Shown here: positions 60,512-64,000 of the stretch, piece after piece | Position numbering within the stretch: the stretch's first letter is position 1 | How the letters are laid out: each line of letters starts with the position of its first letter | From: Ruminococcus sp. Phil15 | GTDB lineage: Bacteria; Bacillota; Clostridia; Oscillospirales; Ruminococcaceae | Length of the DNA stretch: 64,000 nt | Assembly (NCBI GenBank): GCA_001940995.1 | Contig: MSHC01000034.1 | Location: 124,001 to 188,000, forward strand | Direction: 5' to 3' | Translations under genes and position numbers: made by a program | Notes under the pieces: generated by a model | Databases searched by the model: none | Told to the model about the DNA's origin: nothing | What the model saw: only the letters and a program-made list of their open reading frames with translations

Positions 60512-61516
60512 ATGAAAAACAATAACTGTTTCAGAAAATTGGTTTCGCTCGTTTTAGCTTTTGTTATGTCATTTTCTATTATTTCGGTTACTGCAATCGC
60601 GGACGCGCGGCCTGACGAACCTCTTGACATACACCTGACTCTTGAAACCAAGGAGATAGATCTTGCGGATATTCCTGAAAACAGGGTAGTATCGCTCAAA
60701 ATGTATATGAAGAATTGTCCGCCTATTGCAGGAATGTGGGTGTATTTTGAAAAAGACCCAAGGCTTGAATTTAAAGAGATATTTCCTTTTTCAATTGTAG
60801 AAGGTGTCGAAGGTTTATATGCTCCGAATACCACATCCAATTTTGATGCTGAGCCGAATAAAATGGGCTGTGGAATAGCGGCAAAATACGGTAAATTATT
60901 TGACCATTCCGGAGCCGTTATAACCGTAAACGTCGTTATCCCTGAAAATGCAAAAGCCGGAGATTTTTACTCGGTGAATTTTTCCAAATACTTGGCAGGG
61001 TCGCATATGTCAGTCGATTTCAGCGATGAGTGGGAGGACAGATGTGATGAGTCATCGTTTACAAAGCTTATAGGCGGCGGTATCCGTATCACCGATAAAA
61101 GCAAGACGACTACCACAACCAAGAAGCCTGTCACAACAACCAAGAAACCCGAAACAACTACAACGGCTAAGAAGACTACAACATCTCGAACAACAACCTC
61201 TGAAAAAACCACTACCACAACAACGTCAAGTAGTAATAGTACAACAACATCAGAAGGTCAATCCTCCACTACATCATCTCAGACTACTACCACGACGGAC
61301 ACAACTACCACAACTATTACAACAAACACCACAGTTTCCACTCCAACCGAAACTACGGCCCAAACATCTTCTAAGACGGAAGAAGTTACTGCTCAACAAG
61401 CGTCGAACACTTCCGAAAACACAAATAAAAGCGGTTTTATTTTTCCATTGCTTATAGTTTTGATTATTGTTATCATAGTTGTCGCCGCTATTGTGATTAT
61501 AAAGAAAAAGAAGTAA
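60512..61516 (+). CDS. secreted cohesin-like domain protein with Thr-rich linker and C-terminal TM anchor
   Basis: Signal peptide; ~150-aa beta-rich domain (NRVVSLKMYMKNCPPIAGMWVYFEKDPRLEFKEI...) cohesin-like; TTTTTKKPVTTTKKPETTTT linker; C-term FIFPLLIVLIIVIIVVAAIVIIKKKK. Confidence 0.7.
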   Translation: MKNNNCFRKLVSLVLAFVMSFSIISVTAIADARPDEPLDIHLTLETKEIDLADIPENRVVSLKMYMKNCPPIAGMWVYFEKDPRLEFKEIFPFSIVEGVEGLYAPNTTSNFDAEPNKMGCGIAAKYGKLFDHSGAVITVNVVIPENAKAGDFYSVNFSKYLAGSHMSVDFSDEWEDRCDESSFTKLIGGGIRITDKSKTTTTTKKPVTTTKKPETTTTAKKTTTSRTTTSEKTTTTTTSSSNSTTTSEGQSSTTSSQTTTTTDTTTTTITTNTTVSTPTETTAQTSSKTEEVTAQQASNTSENTNKSGFIFPLLIVLIIVIIVVAAIVIIKKKK

Positions 61517-61628
61517 TATAAATACTGAGGCTTATTAGTGACAGACTGTAAGAAATTTTTTATACATATGACAGTGTAACCCGAAAAAAGTATAGTAGGC
61601 AAAATAACAGAGAGAAATCTGAATTGAA

Positions 61629-62114
61629 TCAGGTTTCTCTCTTTCTATTTCGTATAAGCATAATAACTGCAAGCGTTAATAGCATGCCTGTAACAGCACC
61701 GCTCAGGTCAATGCAAACGTCTTTTAACTCACAGCTTCTTCCGGGTATGAAATACTGATGCACCTCATCGGAAACTGCAAAGAGCAGGGGATACAATACG
61801 GCGATTATTGCAGAGGTCTTTATCTTGAGGTAAAAGCTTTTTGATGCGAGCAGCGCCAGTGCCGCCAGCAAAGCGTATTCAGAAAAGTGTGCGGCCTTGC
61901 GTACAATAAGCTGTAATGCGTCAATCTTTGTATTTTGTTCTGCCTGACTCAGATTATCAAAACCGTCGTCAAATATCCTCAGAATTATCCGACATACAGT
62001 TCCGCTCGTGTTCGACGATTCGTCGGCAGGCTGCGACGACATAATGAATATTGTTGCGCTGAGCGTGATTACAAGCAGCGTCAGTATGACTGAAATAGGT
62101 CGTATGCGTTTCAA
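61629..62114 (-). CDS. VanZ family protein
   Basis: RKAAHFSEYALLAALAL...SDEVHQYFIPGRSCELKDVCIDLSGAVTG. Confidence 0.92.
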   Translation of the reverse strand: MKRIRPISVILTLLVITLSATIFIMSSQPADESSNTSGTVCRIILRIFDDGFDNLSQAEQNTKIDALQLIVRKAAHFSEYALLAALALLASKSFYLKIKTSAIIAVLYPLLFAVSDEVHQYFIPGRSCELKDVCIDLSGAVTGMLLTLAVIMLIRNRKRET

Positions 62115-63436
62115 TTAAAATTCTCCTTAATGTATGTTAATAGCGCCGACTTTTCGTTCTCGCATTCATCTTCAATAACGGAGTTAAGAGCAAATGAAAG
62201 ACATTTTGCAATATCTTTGCCGGAATACCCAAGTGAGATAGCATCGTCGCCGTTAATTGCAAGCTCGTTAAGGAACAGGCAGTCGTTTGAATTTCGGATT
62301 TCCTCGGATACTTTCATAATTTTATCCAATATTTTAAGCTTTTCTTCTCTCATATAATCGGATTGTGCCATTGTGTCGGCATATCTGATTTTCATATATT
62401 TATTGAAAAAATCCCAGCCGTGTTCTGAAATAAATCTCCTTACGGTTATGCGTTCTGCCTCAAAACGAACATCGTGGTGCTTTACAAGCTCAACGATTTC
62501 ATTCATTGCTTTTTTATCACACCTAAGCTCACTAAGCGAGGCCTTGGCAATCTGCGCACTCACATTCATATGTCCGTGGAAATGCTTGAAGCCTTTCTTG
62601 TCAGTAACAGCAACGTGCGGCTTGCCCAGGTCATGATACAGCATAGCAAGCCTTAACGTTTCATTAGGCTCTATGTTGGAAAGAGCCCTGCAAGTATGCT
62701 CCCATACATCATAGCAGTGATGCTTTGAATACTGATTGTAGTCAAACGCACGGGCAGCTTCGGGAACAATCTGTGAAATAATATTTCTGTGCTTCATAAG
62801 AACGTCAAAAGCATTTTCACCGCAGATAATTTTCTTTAGCTCTGAAAACTTTCTCTCCGCCGATATGTCATTAAGAAGGTATCTGCATTTATCCATTGCA
62901 TCAGCCGTCCTGTCCTCAATTGCAAATCTAAGCTGTGCGGAAAAACGTAATGCTCTCATTATCCTAAGCGCATCTTCAGTAAATCGCTTTTCAGGATTTC
63001 CGATGGCTCTGATTGTTGATGCGTTAAGGTCGGAAAGTCCTCCGAAACGGTCAATAACATCTCCGTCCTTGCTTATGCACATTGAGTTTATGGTAAAATC
63101 ACGCCTTGACAAATCCTCGTCAAGACATGATACGAACGTAACACTCTCAGGTGACCTGTGATTTAGATATCCGCCCTCTGTGCGGTAGGTCGTTATCTCA
63201 AGCTGATGGCCGTCCAGTATAACCGCAACAGTGCCGTGCTTCATTCCGGGAGTGAAGCAGGCATATTGACTGAAAGCATCTAAAGTTTGCTCAGGCAGAG
63301 CGTCTGTACAGATATCATAATCGTAAGGCTCTTTACCAAGCAATAAATCTCTTACACTTCCTCCTACGATATAGGCTTCAAATCCCTTTGCTTCAAGTAC
63401 CTCCAGGGCTTTTCTTGCGTATTCTGCTATTTTCAT
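62111..63436 (-). CDS. cca: CCA tRNA nucleotidyltransferase with HD domain
   Basis: YIVGGSVRDLLLGKEPYDYDICTDALPEQ, RRDFTINSMC, RFTEDALRIMRALRFSAQL, YHDLGKP. Confidence 0.95.
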   Translation of the reverse strand: MKIAEYARKALEVLEAKGFEAYIVGGSVRDLLLGKEPYDYDICTDALPEQTLDAFSQYACFTPGMKHGTVAVILDGHQLEITTYRTEGGYLNHRSPESVTFVSCLDEDLSRRDFTINSMCISKDGDVIDRFGGLSDLNASTIRAIGNPEKRFTEDALRIMRALRFSAQLRFAIEDRTADAMDKCRYLLNDISAERKFSELKKIICGENAFDVLMKHRNIISQIVPEAARAFDYNQYSKHHCYDVWEHTCRALSNIEPNETLRLAMLYHDLGKPHVAVTDKKGFKHFHGHMNVSAQIAKASLSELRCDKKAMNEIVELVKHHDVRFEAERITVRRFISEHGWDFFNKYMKIRYADTMAQSDYMREEKLKILDKIMKVSEEIRNSNDCLFLNELAINGDDAISLGYSGKDIAKCLSFALNSVIEDECENEKSALLTYIKENFN

Positions 63437-63472
63437 TGTTTATTTTCACTTCCTTGAGTTAAGAATAATACT

Positions 63473-64000
63473 ATGAAAACTAAAGCTTATCAGTATAACG
63501 TATTCTTACCGATTGTATCGGCGCTTTTCTGCTCGTTTATGCAGATATCAGATGCGTGGTGGCTGTGCGGTATATGTATGGTACCACTAATGCATACCCT
63601 TGTTAAATCCGAAAAGCCGCACAAATCACTTGCCATATTCTTCATAATATATCATTTTAGCCTGAACGCATATTTGCTTACCCTGTATGATATGATAGGT
63701 ATAAACATAACTGCGGCAATAGTCCTTTGTCTGACAGCCTGCTGTCTGCTGACATTATATCAGTCCGCTGTAATGTTGCTATGCTGTGTGCCAAGCGGAA
63801 TTATAAAAGGAAAAATCCTGCGGCTGACAGCCTTTTCGTTTTGCTATATACTGGGTCAGTATGCCCTGGGACTTGTACCTTATATCAAATATACCTGGGC
63901 AAGACTTGAAAACGCACTTGCATACGAGCCTATATTACTTCAAACCTCATCGCTTCTCGGCGGAAATTTTACGGCTCTGCTGATATTGCTTTTTAATCTG
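63473..64000 (+). CDS. lnt: apolipoprotein N-acyltransferase-like protein (5' part, runs off window)
   Basis: ATG at 63473 opens a frame free of stops to 64000: MKTKAYQYNVFLPIVSALFCSFMQ...YIKYTWARLENALAYEPILLQTSSLLGGNFTALLILLFNL; Lnt-like topology. Confidence 0.75.
   Translation, partial: MKTKAYQYNVFLPIVSALFCSFMQISDAWWLCGICMVPLMHTLVKSEKPHKSLAIFFIIYHFSLNAYLLTLYDMIGINITAAIVLCLTACCLLTLYQSAVMLLCCVPSGIIKGKILRLTAFSFCYILGQYALGLVPYIKYTWARLENALAYEPILLQTSSLLGGNFTALLILLFNL

Noticed and set aside
63727-63909. 60-aa ORF near the window end
   Set aside because: Out of frame within the longer Lnt-like open frame starting at 63473

Overview
The window is a gene-dense, mostly housekeeping stretch of a low-GC Firmicute chromosome. 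Overall content suggests a gut Ruminococcus or Oscillospiraceae-type bacterium; this is an inference from gene content, not a database match. I recognise: part of a V/A-type ATPase operon; ileS with a T-box; enolase; the nrdDG anaerobic RNR locus with tandem NrdR-like boxes; two M16 peptidases; lgt; folD; rpsO; pnp; gltX; a MetRS-like enzyme with a degenerate KMSKS; recD2; pyk; a preQ1-I-like riboswitch in front of queT; fba; a membrane protein with an L7/L12-like C-terminal domain; a GH5 mannanase-like lipoprotein; RNase J; a 6S-like RNA; a DUF1292 protein; rpe; gdpP-rplI-dnaB-tilS-ftsH; a GH2 beta-galactosidase; a cohesin-like Thr-rich surface protein; VanZ; cca; and the start of an lnt-like gene. 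The most unusual feature is a ~0.93 kb intergenic transcription unit at about 46570-47502. It has a near-consensus promoter, a strong intrinsic terminator and no ORF of 60 aa or more on the + strand. It contains six copies of a GGWGTGAKTCC-type motif, an internal ~181-nt tandem duplication, and a chain of SD-preceded micro-ORFs, several of the form ATG-NNN-stop. I do not recognise it as a known RNA or gene family. All calls come from reading the sequence; no searches or folding programs were run.
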